Shown: piece by piece, positions 23,471 through 32,047 of the stretch
Layout: each line of letters starts with the position of its first letter
Position numbering within the stretch: the stretch's first letter is position 1
NCBI RefSeq assembly: GCF_020447265.1
Contig: NZ_JAJADR010000006.1
Span: 186,001 to 250,000, forward strand
Reading direction: 5' to 3'
Source: Hymenobacter lucidus
GTDB lineage: Bacteria; Bacteroidota; Bacteroidia; Cytophagales; Hymenobacteraceae
Length of the DNA stretch: 64,000 nt
Translations under genes and position numbers: made by a program
Notes under the pieces: model-generated
Seen by the model: the letters and a program-made list of their open reading frames with translations, nothing else
What the model was told of the DNA's origin: nothing
Databases searched by the model: none

Positions 23471-24160
23471 ATGACGTGGTCTTTCCGTTCCCTGTTACGG
23501 GCGTACAGTGGCTTGCTGGCATGGATGATCGTGCTGGTCGTGTCGACCTGGCTTACCTATGATCCCGACGGATACGTGGGTAATCGTCCGGACCTACTGC
23601 GATTGATTACCCCGTCCCTGCACACGGTGCGCAATGCCCACCTGCTCTGGTTTGGGTTCGGCATCGGACTCTTGCTCTTTGTGGGCCGTGCCGTCGCCTT
23701 TAGGGTGCACGGGCGCTCCACCCGGCACCGAGTAGCTACACTGGTGCTGGTGCTGGCTGGGTATGCCGGTGGATGCTGGCTCGTCGAGCGAGGACTCCTC
23801 TGGTACTTGGCAGAAGAGTATTACACCATCTGGAAATACCAGTATGGGGAAAAGGTTGCTCAGCCGGTGCTCAACTCGCCCACGCTCTTGCCTTGGGCAC
23901 TCCGGGACGTGCAGGACCCGGCCGAACCCTGGCACAGCCGTGATAAGCTGGTCTTTGCACTCGGCTTCTCAGGAGCGCAGTCCGCATTCCCGGTTCTACT
24001 GGACTTGGCGCAGGACAGCGTCCAGGAACCGGACCTGCGCCTACGTGCCCTGCTCGCACTGCGTGTTCTGCACCCTACACGCTTCCAGGCCCTGCTACCC
24101 ACTTTGCCCACCGATACCGCCGTGGCACTCTACCAACAGCATCAGCGGCGTTACCAATAG
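23471..24160 (+). CDS. Hypothetical membrane protein
   Basis: A 229-residue protein with three hydrophobic segments in the first 130 residues (SGLLAWMIVLVVSTWLTY, LLWFGFGIGLLLFVGRAVAF, RVATLVLVLAGYAGGCWLVE). A soluble C-terminal half of alternating helices (LVFALGFSGAQSAFPVLLDLAQ, LRLRALLALRVLHPTRFQALL) resembles HEAT-like repeats. No family is recognised. The ATG at 23471 begins the first helix. A TACCTTTG box ends 3 bp before this ATG, so if used it would give a nearly leaderless message. Confidence 0.65.
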   Translation: MTWSFRSLLRAYSGLLAWMIVLVVSTWLTYDPDGYVGNRPDLLRLITPSLHTVRNAHLLWFGFGIGLLLFVGRAVAFRVHGRSTRHRVATLVLVLAGYAGGCWLVERGLLWYLAEEYYTIWKYQYGEKVAQPVLNSPTLLPWALRDVQDPAEPWHSRDKLVFALGFSGAQSAFPVLLDLAQDSVQEPDLRLRALLALRVLHPTRFQALLPTLPTDTAVALYQQHQRRYQ

Positions 24161-24276
24161 CTGGTTTTACCAGAATGCCCCTCTCGCTGAACTATAACAC
24201 GCGTTCTGCGGCTCAACCCTCTACTCCCTCCCCAGCAAGTCCTGCACTCGTGGAGGCGGCCCGGCCGGCGTTGGTC

Positions 24277-24906
24277 TCAGTAAGGGTTCTTCATGGTTTG
24301 CGCATCCGCGGGCAGCGCGAAGCGCGTGCTGCTGAGCTTCATAGGGTGCACCCCAGTCGCCACGCTCTCCATGCTAAACTGAGGGGTCTCGATCACCATC
24401 TTCAGGGGGACCGCACCAGCTTTTGAGAGGTAGGCGTACCAGTTACCGTAACGGTGCGCTTTGAACAGGCCCTGCTGCACCGGCAACCGCGGGCTGAAAT
24501 AGTATTTCTGTACCCCGCTTCGGCACACCAGGGTCAACTCGTCGCATTGGTACCCCAGGACCTCAATGGCGCCCTTGCGAAGCGTCGTACTCAGCACGCT
24601 GTCGGGGTTCATGGCGCCGTCGTTCCAGAGCAGCCGGACTGAACCGGCGACCTTGCTGTACAGCTTGTTTTCGCTGTTACGGTATAATTGCCAGACCATC
24701 TGCGTCCCATTGACCTCTGACAAGTAATCGCCTTCTTTAATGTACCAGTTCTGCACCTCGCCCATCAGAGTGGTGAGCTGCCCGTCAGCGAGTCCTGGGA
24801 TTTTGCTCTGGTAAGTGTTGTGGTAAACGATTTTGCCCTCAAAGTTCTGGGCCTGGGCGGCCAGGCAGCTAACGGCTAAGGCAAGGGTGAATAGGAGCTG
24901 TTTCAT
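24277..24906 (-). CDS. GLPGLI/DUF4412-like secreted protein
   Basis: A 209-residue exported protein (signal ending CLAAQAQ). It has features of the DUF4412/GLPGLI superfamily of Bacteroidota: an N-terminal FEGKIVYHNTYQ strand, an EVQNWYIKEGDYLSEV strand, KGAIEVLGYQCDELTLVC in the middle and an ending LPLKMVIETP-like strand (AVPLKMVIETPQFSMES). The family is periplasmic and of unknown molecular role. It lies downstream of the ECF sigma / membrane-protein pair on the same strand, separated by 134 bp. Confidence 0.75.
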   Translation of the reverse strand: MKQLLFTLALAVSCLAAQAQNFEGKIVYHNTYQSKIPGLADGQLTTLMGEVQNWYIKEGDYLSEVNGTQMVWQLYRNSENKLYSKVAGSVRLLWNDGAMNPDSVLSTTLRKGAIEVLGYQCDELTLVCRSGVQKYYFSPRLPVQQGLFKAHRYGNWYAYLSKAGAVPLKMVIETPQFSMESVATGVHPMKLSSTRFALPADAQTMKNPY

Positions 24907-25040
24907 GGTAAGCGGGTAAGGGGTTAAAAAGTGGTCATTCGTAATGCGGGAGTTGACAAGGGGGCTACCTGGGCCGGTGGATGGCGGGTCGGTTTACCGG
25001 TTGCGCTCATTCGGGACGCTGCCGGTAAACAGGCGATGCG

Positions 25041-25682
25041 TCAACCGCCATTGCCCAGGGTGGATGAGAAGCCGGGGGGATCTTCCAGTTCGCGCAGATT
25101 GGCTTCCATGGCCTTTATCCGCCGGAAAAAAACAGCCCGGTAGTACCAGTACCGCAGCAAAAAAGAGAAACCGGTCAGGGCGGCGGAAGCCAGGCTGGTG
25201 GTTGCCAGCGAGAGCCCATAGCCGTGGATCTCGAACACCGCGTAGAAGGCCACTGGGGAAACCACTAAAAAGATGGCGTTGGTGAACCGGTAATAGTGGT
25301 TAAACGCCGCCAGGATCCGGCCGAGTGCTTCCCGTGAGCTGGCGTCGGGGTGCTCCGAGAAGAGCTCCTCCTGTCGGCGGTAGGTCCACCGGGAAAACAG
25401 GGCGAACCCCACCAGGACGGCGGCCAGCAGAAGCTTGCCGGCCAGCGCGCCCCCCAGGCTCTGGTGGCATTGCCACGCCAAGTACCCCACCGTCAGCAGC
25501 ACCAGCAGGGCGGCGTTCCACCCGCCGAACCGGTTCCAGAAGGCGCTTTTCTCCCGCAACTCCCCCAGGGAACTGGCGTTGCGCGCGATGATCTGATCCA
25601 CTGCCTCCCGGGTGCGCGCTCCCTGTTCGCGCCCTTCCCGGCGGGCGGCGCCCCAGCTTTTTTTGAATTCGTCCAGTTCCAT
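25041..25682 (-). CDS. Membrane protein coupled to an ECF sigma factor
   Basis: A 213-residue protein with a charged N-terminus (MELDEFKKSWGAARREGREQ) and four transmembrane segments (AALLVLLTVGYLAW, LAGKLLLAAVLVGFALFS, YRFTNAIFLVVSPVAFYAVF, LSLATTSLASAALTGFSFLL). Its start lies one base after the stop of the sigma gene, so the two are an operon. Bacteroidota sigma genes often carry such small membrane partners, a possible anti-sigma function; no zinc-finger anti-sigma motif is visible here, so that role is inferred from position. Confidence 0.75.
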   Translation of the reverse strand: MELDEFKKSWGAARREGREQGARTREAVDQIIARNASSLGELREKSAFWNRFGGWNAALLVLLTVGYLAWQCHQSLGGALAGKLLLAAVLVGFALFSRWTYRRQEELFSEHPDASSREALGRILAAFNHYYRFTNAIFLVVSPVAFYAVFEIHGYGLSLATTSLASAALTGFSFLLRYWYYRAVFFRRIKAMEANLRELEDPPGFSSTLGNGG

Positions 25683-25683
25683 G

Positions 25684-26163
25684 TTATGCGATGCTGATGA
25701 GTGTCCGTAGTTGGGCCTTGATCCGGTTGAGTTTGAACCCCACGTTCGCCTCCGAGATGCCCAGCACCTCGGCCATTTCCCGGTAGCTGCAGTCCTCCAG
25801 GTAGAGCAGGGTCAGGGCCTGGTCTACCTGCGAGAGCCGCTGGATCGCCCGGTACATGGCCGCCATTTCCTCGCCGCAGCCCCCCTCCACGGCCGGCACC
25901 TGAAACGCCTCGGGGCCCAGTTCGGCGAACTGCTCGGCCTTGGTCTCCTTCCGCAGCCGGGTGATGGCGGTGTTGAGGGCGACCCGGTACATCCAGGTGG
26001 TGACCTTGGCACCTCCCCGGAAAGCGGGGTAAGAGCGCCAGAGCTGCAGCACGATGTCCTGGAAAAGGTCTTCCCGGTCCTGCGTGGAGTTGCAATACAT
26101 ATTGCAGACCTTTTGGATCAGGCCCGGATGGTTTTCAAGGAGGAGAAGGAACTGCTCTTTCAA
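25684..26163 (-). CDS. ECF-type RNA polymerase sigma factor
   Basis: A 159-residue sigma-70 family protein. Region 2 runs from LLENHPGLIQKVCNMYCNSTQDREDLFQDIVLQLWRSYPAF to TTWMYRVALNTAI, and region 4 is the HTH YREMAEVLGISEANVGFKLNRIKAQL. There is no in-frame ATG at the expected N-terminus; TTG at 26163 is the best start and gives the family pattern (MKEQFLLLLENHPG). It likely directs transcription of its own operon and of envelope genes; no consensus can be predicted. Cotranscribed with the membrane protein next to it. Confidence 0.88.
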   Translation of the reverse strand: MKEQFLLLLENHPGLIQKVCNMYCNSTQDREDLFQDIVLQLWRSYPAFRGGAKVTTWMYRVALNTAITRLRKETKAEQFAELGPEAFQVPAVEGGCGEEMAAMYRAIQRLSQVDQALTLLYLEDCSYREMAEVLGISEANVGFKLNRIKAQLRTLISIA

Positions 26164-26552
26164 GATGGTCGGTATTTCCCGATTAGTCGGGGAAAGCGCT
26201 GAATCCTTAGGAAAACCCAGTTTTTTTTTACCCTTGAGGGGGAAGTAGCAGGGTGAACCCCTAGCGCAGGGCTGGATTCAGGCGGGTATTTAGCTGGTTC
26301 ATAGGCAAAAAGCGAATAATCGTTAGCCCCACGCTGTGGGCTCCAGCCGGCCAACCCCGCACCCTGGCACAGGAGGATGTCGTCCTGGCGGACTCAAGAT
26401 CGGTGTACGGGCAGGTGATTGCGCGCCGATGCATCCATTTGATAATAGCAACCCCTTTGGGTTATACAACTTTCTAGAAGGAAATGGCTCGCTTCACTTT
26501 GCGGACCGTTTCATTGAGCGAAGAGTGACTTCTTATCTTGCCGCTTTACTAG
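26164..26552. other. Intergenic stretch without recognised features
   Basis: About 390 bp between the divergent sigma factor and the interrupted gene. It contains a poly-T tract at 26219-26229 but no repeat element, RNA gene or convincing ORF that I can recognise. It may hold the promoter of the sigma operon. Confidence 0.4.
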
Positions 26553-27035
26553 ATGACTCTTGAACTACCTGTCGCGCATACCCTGAGCCTAATAGATGCT
26601 GCCTTGCGCACGCTGGATCCGCACGGTTTGGCCGATGAACAGGTGTTTACCTTGGATCAGGAAGTCAGCACGCCGTTTTATCAACGCTTTGTTTTGACCA
26701 ATCCCCAGCCCACAAAACTTGCGGCGTGGTTTGAGGTAGCCACGGCAGGGACAAGTTTTTACCTGGACCGCAGCGCGGAACTGCCGGAGTGGTCCTACGA
26801 CTGGATTCGCGATAATCCCGGTGGCTTCTAAGAAGAAATTCGCGTGCTGTTCTCGTCCTCTGTTTTGGTCGAGCACCAAGGCTCCCACACTGTGCTGCGC
26901 CTCTTTGGAGCCGACGGGGTACAGTTGCGGCAGTTCTCCTTCACCCATGGCGTGGCCCTTACTTTTTGCACCAGCGCCGCTTCACACTGTACACACCACT
27001 GTTCTCTTAGAACCCTCCTTTCCCTGAACTACTGA
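26553..27035 (+). pseudogene. Gene split by one in-frame stop codon
   Basis: The frame opening at ATG 26553 reads 92 residues (MTLELPVAHTLSLIDAALRT...) to a TAA at 26829-26831. The same frame continues without shift for 67 more residues (EEIRVLFSSSVLVEHQGSHT...) to 27035. Both halves have coding-like composition, and the junction ..NPGGF*EEIRVLF.. reads smoothly; a CAA to TAA change would explain it. The family is not recognised. Either a recent nonsense pseudogene, or a 92-residue protein followed by remnant sequence (a GTG at 26844 could start the second half). Confidence 0.6.
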
Positions 27036-27109
27036 CTATGCACGTCTACTGGCATGGCAAAGTGGTCCTGCGGCCCAGATTGAGTTCAAGAAACTGGTTC
27101 ACTTTTCAA

Positions 27110-27148
27110 AGTTCAGGAAACTCAGATTGGTGATGAGTTTCCTGAACT
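27110..27148. repeat. 15-bp perfect hairpin
   Basis: Arms 27110-27124 and 27134-27148 (AGTTCAGGAAACTCA type) are exact complements with a 9-nt loop. GAGTTCAAGAAACT at about 27082-27095 is a third, similar copy. There is no T-tract, so it is not a classic terminator. Confidence 0.7.
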
Positions 27149-27198
27149 CGTGGCTTTTCGGAAGATTGGGGTAAGGACAAGGTCGTAACGCCGGGGCC

Positions 27199-27432
27199 TC
27201 ATTTCACCACTGGCGGCAGCAACGCGGCCAGCGCGGCTTCGAGGGCCTCGGCCCGCACCCGCAGCAGGTGCCGCTGGGCCGACTGCAACGCGTCGAGTTC
27301 GTCGGCGGCATCGGCCTGCCGGGCCAGCAGCTCCCGACTCACCCCGATATAGTCGGCCAGCTGCTGCTGCAGCCCAAAAAACTTACGAACCTCAGCTACT
27401 AGCGAGGCCGAGCGGGTGGGACGGAAAAGCAT
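27199..27432 (-). CDS. Short HTH-like protein, possibly a truncated regulator
   Basis: A 77-residue protein. FFGLQQQLADYIGVSRELLARQADA resembles the helix-turn-helix of a Cro/C1-type regulator (compare LTQQQLADYLGVSR). It is followed by an Ala/Leu/Arg-rich helix and a stop; Bacteroidota relatives with this HTH are usually considerably longer. It may be a truncated remnant or a standalone small DNA-binding protein. The ATG at 27432 is suitable. The low-GC DNA upstream (27433-27560) is consistent with a promoter or an old junction. Confidence 0.55.
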   Translation of the reverse strand: MLFRPTRSASLVAEVRKFFGLQQQLADYIGVSRELLARQADAADELDALQSAQRHLLRVRAEALEAALAALLPPVVK

Positions 27433-27593
27433 AAAGTGGTGCTAAAACTGGAACAGTATTTCAAAATATGTAAAATAACGTTCCGCACGAGGAACACTAT
27501 ATCTACAGTTTAAAAACAACGATCCATAGATTATTGCTTCGATTTGCCTTTCTGCATTCTGACCAGCAGAGGGCAGCAAACCAACTTCTTGCG

Positions 27594-27632
27594 CAAAAAA
27601 AAGCCCCCGCTCACTAATGAATAGGGGCTCTT
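27594..27632 (-). terminator. Intrinsic terminator of ribBA
   Basis: On the minus strand a short AGCCCC...GGGGCT stem precedes eight or more T residues, about 45 bp past the ribBA stop. Confidence 0.7.
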
Positions 27633-27674
27633 TTCCTCTGGCTACAGTGGGTGAAAATATTCTCCTGCGCGCTG

Positions 27675-28922
27675 CTACCCTACCGACACGGCCGCGTCGG
27701 GGTCGGCGTGGGGGGTGCGGTCTTTGGTCAGGATGGTGTGGCCCAGCTTATCGCGCTTGGTGGCCAGGTAGCGGGCGTTGTGGGTATTGGCTTCGATTTC
27801 AATCGGCACCGAGTCTACTATTTCGAGGCCGTAGCCCACCAGGCCGGTGCGCTTGCGGGGGTTGTTGGTGAGCAGGCGCATCTTGCTAATGCCCAGCTCG
27901 CGCAGGATCTGGGCGCCCACGCCGTAGTCGCGCTCATCCATGCCGAAGCCCAGCTCGATGTTGGCTTCTACCGTGTCGCGGCCCTGCTCCTGGAGCTTGT
28001 AGGCGCGCAGCTTGTTGAGCAGCCCGATGCCCCGGCCTTCCTGGTTCATGTACACAATCACACCGCGGCCTTCCTTCTCAATCTGCTCCATGGCCTTGTG
28101 CAATTGCGGGCCACAGTCGCAACGGCAGGAGCCGAAGATGTCGCCCGTAACGCAGGAGCTGTGCACGCGCACCAGCACGGGCTCGTCGCCGCTGATGTCG
28201 CCTTTCACCAGGGCCAGGTGCTGGGCATTGGTAGAGCGCTGAGTGAAGGCCACCAGCTCAAAGTCGCCGTGCTCAGTGGGCAGCTGCACCGCAATTTCGC
28301 GGGTAATGAGACTTTCCTTCTGGAGGCGGTACTTGATGAGGTCCTGCACCGAAATCAGCTTCAGGTCCCAGCGCTTGGCTACCAGCTCCAGGTCGGGCAG
28401 GCGGGCCATTTCGCCGTCTTCCTTCAGAATCTCGACCAGCACCCCGGCCGGTTCGAAGCCGGCGAGGCGCGCGAGGTCAATGGCGGCCTCGGTGTGGCCG
28501 GCGCGGCGCAGCACGCCTTCCTTGCGGGCTTTGAGCGGGAAGATATGGCCGGGCTTGCCCAGCTCTTCGGGCTTGGTGTCGGGGTCGATGAGGGCCAGAA
28601 TGGTCTTCGAGCGGTCGGAAGCCGAAATGCCGGTCGTCACGCCGTTCTTGAGCAAATCGATGCTCACGGTGAAGGGCGTGGCGTGCAGGGCCGTGTTGCG
28701 GCCCACCATCAGCTCCAGGCCCAGCTCGTCGCAGCGCTGCTCGATGAGGGGCGCACACACCAGGCCGCGGCCGTGGGTGGCCATAAAGTTGATGACCTCG
28801 GGCGTGGCGCAACGGGCGGCGCAGATAAAGTCGCCTTCGTTTTCGCGGTCCTCGTCGTCCACTACAATTACCACTTTGCCGGCGCGGATATCGGCAATGG
28901 CGTCTTCAATTGAGTCAAGCAT
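27675..28922 (-). CDS. ribBA: Bifunctional DHBP synthase / GTP cyclohydrolase II
   Basis: A 415-residue riboflavin-biosynthesis enzyme. The N-terminal RibB domain makes 3,4-dihydroxy-2-butanone 4-phosphate from ribulose 5-phosphate: VDDEDRENEGDF holds the acidic metal-binding loop, with DRSKTI and RRAGHTEAA. The C-terminal RibA domain opens GTP: VHSSCVTGDIFGSCRCDCG contains the three zinc cysteines, with YMNQEGRGIGLLNK and LLTNNPRKR. Length and all catalytic motifs are normal. A TAACTTCG sequence (28981-28988, one base from consensus) lies 59 bp upstream. Monocistronic; ends at its own terminator. Confidence 0.97.
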   Translation of the reverse strand: MLDSIEDAIADIRAGKVVIVVDDEDRENEGDFICAARCATPEVINFMATHGRGLVCAPLIEQRCDELGLELMVGRNTALHATPFTVSIDLLKNGVTTGISASDRSKTILALIDPDTKPEELGKPGHIFPLKARKEGVLRRAGHTEAAIDLARLAGFEPAGVLVEILKEDGEMARLPDLELVAKRWDLKLISVQDLIKYRLQKESLITREIAVQLPTEHGDFELVAFTQRSTNAQHLALVKGDISGDEPVLVRVHSSCVTGDIFGSCRCDCGPQLHKAMEQIEKEGRGVIVYMNQEGRGIGLLNKLRAYKLQEQGRDTVEANIELGFGMDERDYGVGAQILRELGISKMRLLTNNPRKRTGLVGYGLEIVDSVPIEIEANTHNARYLATKRDKLGHTILTKDRTPHADPDAAVSVG

Positions 28923-29117
28923 GGGGAAGTGTGGGGCAGGGAGAGTAAAGTACCCGGCAGCATAACCACCGACGGCGGGGCGAAGTTACGAGGCTTCGAC
29001 GGGCTTTTTGGCCGAAGGGCGGGAATGGGGCAAATCGGGGCTGTTGTTGACGCAGAAAACGACGGTTCTGCAGCGGCGAAGGTGAAGTATCTGGCGGGCA
29101 ATGCTACTCCCACGTCT

Positions 29118-29287
29118 GTCATCCTGAGCCTTTGCGAAGGACCTTCCTCTCCTACCCCAGTACAGCTTATACCAACGTGCCAAAGCCCTTTGCCACCGGC
29201 GCAGTAAAGGGCTTTTGTACATTTAATGACGCTTGTCACTCAGGTGAGGAAGGTCCTTCGCTCTGCGGACATCAGATCAAGGATGAC
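29118..29287. repeat. Interspersed palindromic element, copy D (best full-length copy)
   Basis: Left end GTCATCCTGAGCC...GAAGGACCTTCCTC, then CCTACCCCA, an internal AAAGCCCTTTG...CAGTAAAGGGCTTT hairpin, a CATTTAATGACG spacer, and right end CACTCAGGTGAGGAAGGTCCTTC...CAAGGATGAC. Outer and inner arms are complementary. It lies in the 397-bp gap between ribBA and the downstream glycosyltransferase. Confidence 0.85.
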
Positions 29288-29319
29288 AAATAGAACAACG
29301 ATAACAGAGTAAAACAACG

Positions 29320-30501
29320 TCAACCTGCTTCCCCTTCAAACAGCGCTTCCAACCGGCCGGTGGCGGCGGCCCAGTTGTAGTGCTGGCGCACAAAGGTGAG
29401 GCCCCGGGCCGCCAGGGCGGCCGTCGGCTCGGTTTCGGCGAGCAGCCGGGTGATGTGCGCGGCCAGCTCCTGAGCCGACTCCCCCACCAGCAGATCCTGG
29501 CCGGGCGTGCCGCGCAGGGCGTTGTTGGCCAGTGGGGTAGTTACGCAGGGCAGGCGCATGGCCATGGCTTCGAGCAGCTTGTTTTGCAGGCCCGTGCCCA
29601 CCCGCATGGGGGCCACAAACACCCGCGCCGAGGCGTAGGCCGTCCGGATATCGGGCAGCCAGCCGCTGATAACGACGCTGGGCGAGGCCAGGGCCAAGAC
29701 CCGGGCGGCCGGCGTGGTACCGGCAATGAGCAGGCGGGCCCGCGGGTGCGTTTGCTGCACCAGGGGCAGAATTTCGGTAGCCAGAAACTCGGCCGCGTCC
29801 ACGTTGGGATGGTAGCTCATGTTGCCGCAGAACACCAGGTCGTATTCCTTGGGCTGAGCGTCGGCGGGCTGGAAAAAGTCGGTGTCGATGCCGTTGAGCA
29901 CCACGTGAATCCGGTGCCGCTCGGGGTGGTCGATGAGCTGGCGGTCCTGGTCAGAAATGATGGTGTGGTGCTGAAACCAGCCAAAGGCAGCGGCTTCGTA
30001 GGCCAGCAGGCGGCGGGCTTCGAGGCTGATAACGGGCCGCTGCCAGGCCGGGGCCTGCCGGGCGCGCCGGGCCATGCCGGCCGAAAACACGTCCATGTAG
30101 TCCAGCGTCATCGGGTACTTTCCGGCGTGGGGCCGCAAATACTCGGCCATCCGGATGAGCTGGCAATACACGTGCTCGGGCCGGAACTCGCGCAGCAGCG
30201 CATCGAGGCGGCGCTGGGCGGCGGCATCGTAGAAGTATCCTACCTGAAACGGCCAGCCCCGGGCCAGCCCCCGGGCCATGTTGGCCACAATACCGGGCTT
30301 GCGCAACTCGTGCACGTGCAGCCCACCCCGGCACAGGGGGCGCACGGCAGCGTAGGCGTCGTCGGCTACGGGCTCGTCGGTGAGGGCCAGCAGGCAGATT
30401 TCGTGGTAGCGGGCCAGGTAGCGCAGCTGGTGAAAAGCGCGCAGCTTGTCGCCCTTATCGAGCGGGTAGGGAAACCGGGACAGCAGAACGAGCAGCTTCA
30501 T
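29320..30501 (-). CDS. Glycosyltransferase family 1 (TIGR03087-like)
   Basis: A 393-residue GT-B enzyme starting MKLLVLLSRFPYPLDKGDKL, the typical N-terminus of the exosortase-associated glycosyltransferase group. The C-terminal nucleotide-sugar domain shows YDLVFCGNMSYHPNVDA, then VISGWLPDIRTAYASARVFVAPMRVGTGLQNKLLEAMAMRLPCVTT with the conserved Glu of the EX7E region. It lies 13 bp after another glycosyltransferase gene on the same strand, so the two are an operon, likely for cell-surface polysaccharide or glycolipid. The ATG at 30501 is chosen by family fit; an upstream extension is a shadow. Confidence 0.88.
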   Translation of the reverse strand: MKLLVLLSRFPYPLDKGDKLRAFHQLRYLARYHEICLLALTDEPVADDAYAAVRPLCRGGLHVHELRKPGIVANMARGLARGWPFQVGYFYDAAAQRRLDALLREFRPEHVYCQLIRMAEYLRPHAGKYPMTLDYMDVFSAGMARRARQAPAWQRPVISLEARRLLAYEAAAFGWFQHHTIISDQDRQLIDHPERHRIHVVLNGIDTDFFQPADAQPKEYDLVFCGNMSYHPNVDAAEFLATEILPLVQQTHPRARLLIAGTTPAARVLALASPSVVISGWLPDIRTAYASARVFVAPMRVGTGLQNKLLEAMAMRLPCVTTPLANNALRGTPGQDLLVGESAQELAAHITRLLAETEPTAALAARGLTFVRQHYNWAAATGRLEALFEGEAG

Positions 30502-30514
30502 AAGGAGGGCAAAC

Positions 30515-31732
30515 TTACGCGCTTTGGGCGCGGCTGCGGGCAATGCTGTACAAATCGAGGAAGCCCTCGACCACCCGGCGGTTGTCGTAGAGGCGGGCAA
30601 TGGTGCGGGCCGCTTCCTGCCCGATGGCCGTTTCGTCCAGCTCGCCGTGGTAGTAGCGGCGCAGGCGCTCCAGCCACTCGGTGGGCTCGTCGCAGAGCAC
30701 GATATCGAAGCCGTTGCGCACGAAAATACCCTCCGAGCCCAGCCCGGTGCTGATAATGCACTTGCCCAGGGCCATGCCCTCAATGATTTTGATGCGCATC
30801 CCCCCGCCCGACAGCAAGGGCACAATCATCAGATCATACTGCTGCATAAACTCGGCCGCCGACTCCACAAAGCCGTGCACGATGACGTTTTTGCGGGCCA
30901 GGCTCTGCAGGCGGGCGGGCGTGTTTTTGCCGGCAATGTGCAGCTCCAGCTCCGGCAGTTGCTCGTGGGCGTGGGGCCACACGTGGGTCAGAAACCAGTC
31001 GAGCCCTTCCAGATTGGGCAGCCAGTCGAGCGAGCCAATCATAAACAGCGTCCGGGGTTTGGGCCGGATGGCGGGGTTCACCTGGAAGCGGGTCAAATCG
31101 ACGCCGGCGGGCACGAATACTACCGGCTCGGGGCAGCCCAGGGCCCGCAGGCGGCGCTGGTCGGGCTCGGTAATGGCGGCCACGGCGTCGAAGCGGCTCA
31201 GGTACTGCTCCTCAAATTTTTGCAGGCCCTTGGCCAGATGGCGCAGATACAGGCGCTTGAGCGGGTTGGTTTCGCGGGCGGCCAGCATCTGCCAAATGGT
31301 ATACTCCACGTTGTGGGCCCGCAACACCACCGGCAGCCGCGGCGCTTCGCGCTTGATTACATCCAGATACCAGGCCACGAAGGTGCCTTCCACCTGCACC
31401 ACGTCGAAGGTTTCGGCCCGCAGCAGCTCTACCAGCCGCGCTTCCACCGCCGGGCTGATAAACCGCTCTACATTATACGGTACGGTGCCTGTCAGCAGGT
31501 TTTTCAGGGCCTTCACCGGCGAGAGGCTGGTATCGACGAACACCGTGACGAGGCGCACGCCGGGTAGGTGGCTGAGCACGGTATCGGGCTGGAAGTGCTT
31601 GGGCGTGTTGATGGCCAGCACCGTGACCTGGTGGCCCTGCGCGGCCAGGCCCGCCGCCACGTCGTGCATGGCAATGGCCCCGCCATCGTGGGGCGGAAAC
31701 GGCACGCGCGGACAGATTTGAAGGATATGCAC
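30515..31732 (-). CDS. Glycosyltransferase family 1 (GT4-like)
   Basis: A 405-residue GT-B enzyme. The N-terminal domain starts MHILQICPRVPFPPHDGGAIA with a glycine-rich acceptor loop. The C-terminal domain contains LFMIGSLDWLPNLEGLDWF, LHIAGKNTPARL and VPLLSGGGMRIKIIEGMALGKCIIST, the donor-binding GGGMRIKIIE and EX7E motifs. A GTG start at 31732 is preferred over the TTG at 31774, because a TAGCTTTG -7 box (31772-31779) overlaps the longer start. It leads the two-gene glycosyltransferase operon. Confidence 0.9.
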   Translation of the reverse strand: MHILQICPRVPFPPHDGGAIAMHDVAAGLAAQGHQVTVLAINTPKHFQPDTVLSHLPGVRLVTVFVDTSLSPVKALKNLLTGTVPYNVERFISPAVEARLVELLRAETFDVVQVEGTFVAWYLDVIKREAPRLPVVLRAHNVEYTIWQMLAARETNPLKRLYLRHLAKGLQKFEEQYLSRFDAVAAITEPDQRRLRALGCPEPVVFVPAGVDLTRFQVNPAIRPKPRTLFMIGSLDWLPNLEGLDWFLTHVWPHAHEQLPELELHIAGKNTPARLQSLARKNVIVHGFVESAAEFMQQYDLMIVPLLSGGGMRIKIIEGMALGKCIISTGLGSEGIFVRNGFDIVLCDEPTEWLERLRRYYHGELDETAIGQEAARTIARLYDNRRVVEGFLDLYSIARSRAQSA

Positions 31733-31771
31733 TAAGAAAGCAACGGTAGGGAAAGCACGGGAAGCAGGCGG

Positions 31772-31779
31772 CAAAGCTA
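31772..31779 (-). promoter_or_regulatory. Putative -7 box of the glycosyltransferase operon
   Basis: TAGCTTTG on the minus strand, 39 bp upstream of the GTG start. It supports GTG as the start. Confidence 0.55.
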
Positions 31780-31845
31780 CACAGAAGCCTCCGGATGGCG
31801 GGTATGCGGGCCAGGGAGGTTTATTAGGCTGTCTTTTTTTCGTCT

Positions 31846-32031
31846 GTCATCCTGAGTACAGTGAAGAGGAGCGAAAGACTTTCCTTACCTACCCCACCGA
31901 AGCTCTTACCAATGTGACAAAGCCCTTTACCACTTCAGCAGTAAAGAGCTTTATGCGTTTAATGATACCTGCCGCTCTGGTGAGAAAAGTCCTTCAACAC
32001 CGCTTGAAGCGCGGTATGTTCAGGATAACAG
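31846..32031. repeat. Interspersed palindromic element, copy E
   Basis: Left end GTCATCCTGAG, CCTACCCCACC, an internal AAAGCCCTTTA...CAGTAAAGAGCTTT hairpin, TTTAATGATACC, and a degenerate right end with AAAGTCCTTC and CAGGATAACAG. A 15-bp insertion with a CGCTTGAAGCG palindrome sits near the right end. It fills most of the 315-bp gap before the potassium channel gene. Confidence 0.8.
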
Positions 32032-32047
32032 ATGGAAAAACGGCCCG

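Noticed and set aside
26336..26563. A 75-codon frame before the interrupted gene
   Set aside because: It overlaps the start of the better-supported frame at 26553 and has no family-like composition.
27651..28913. A 420-residue open frame antisense to ribBA
   Set aside because: Shadow of the intact ribBA gene.
28923..29117. FMN riboswitch upstream of ribBA
   Set aside because: No conserved RFN element sequence blocks were seen; only a -7-like box and low-structure DNA.
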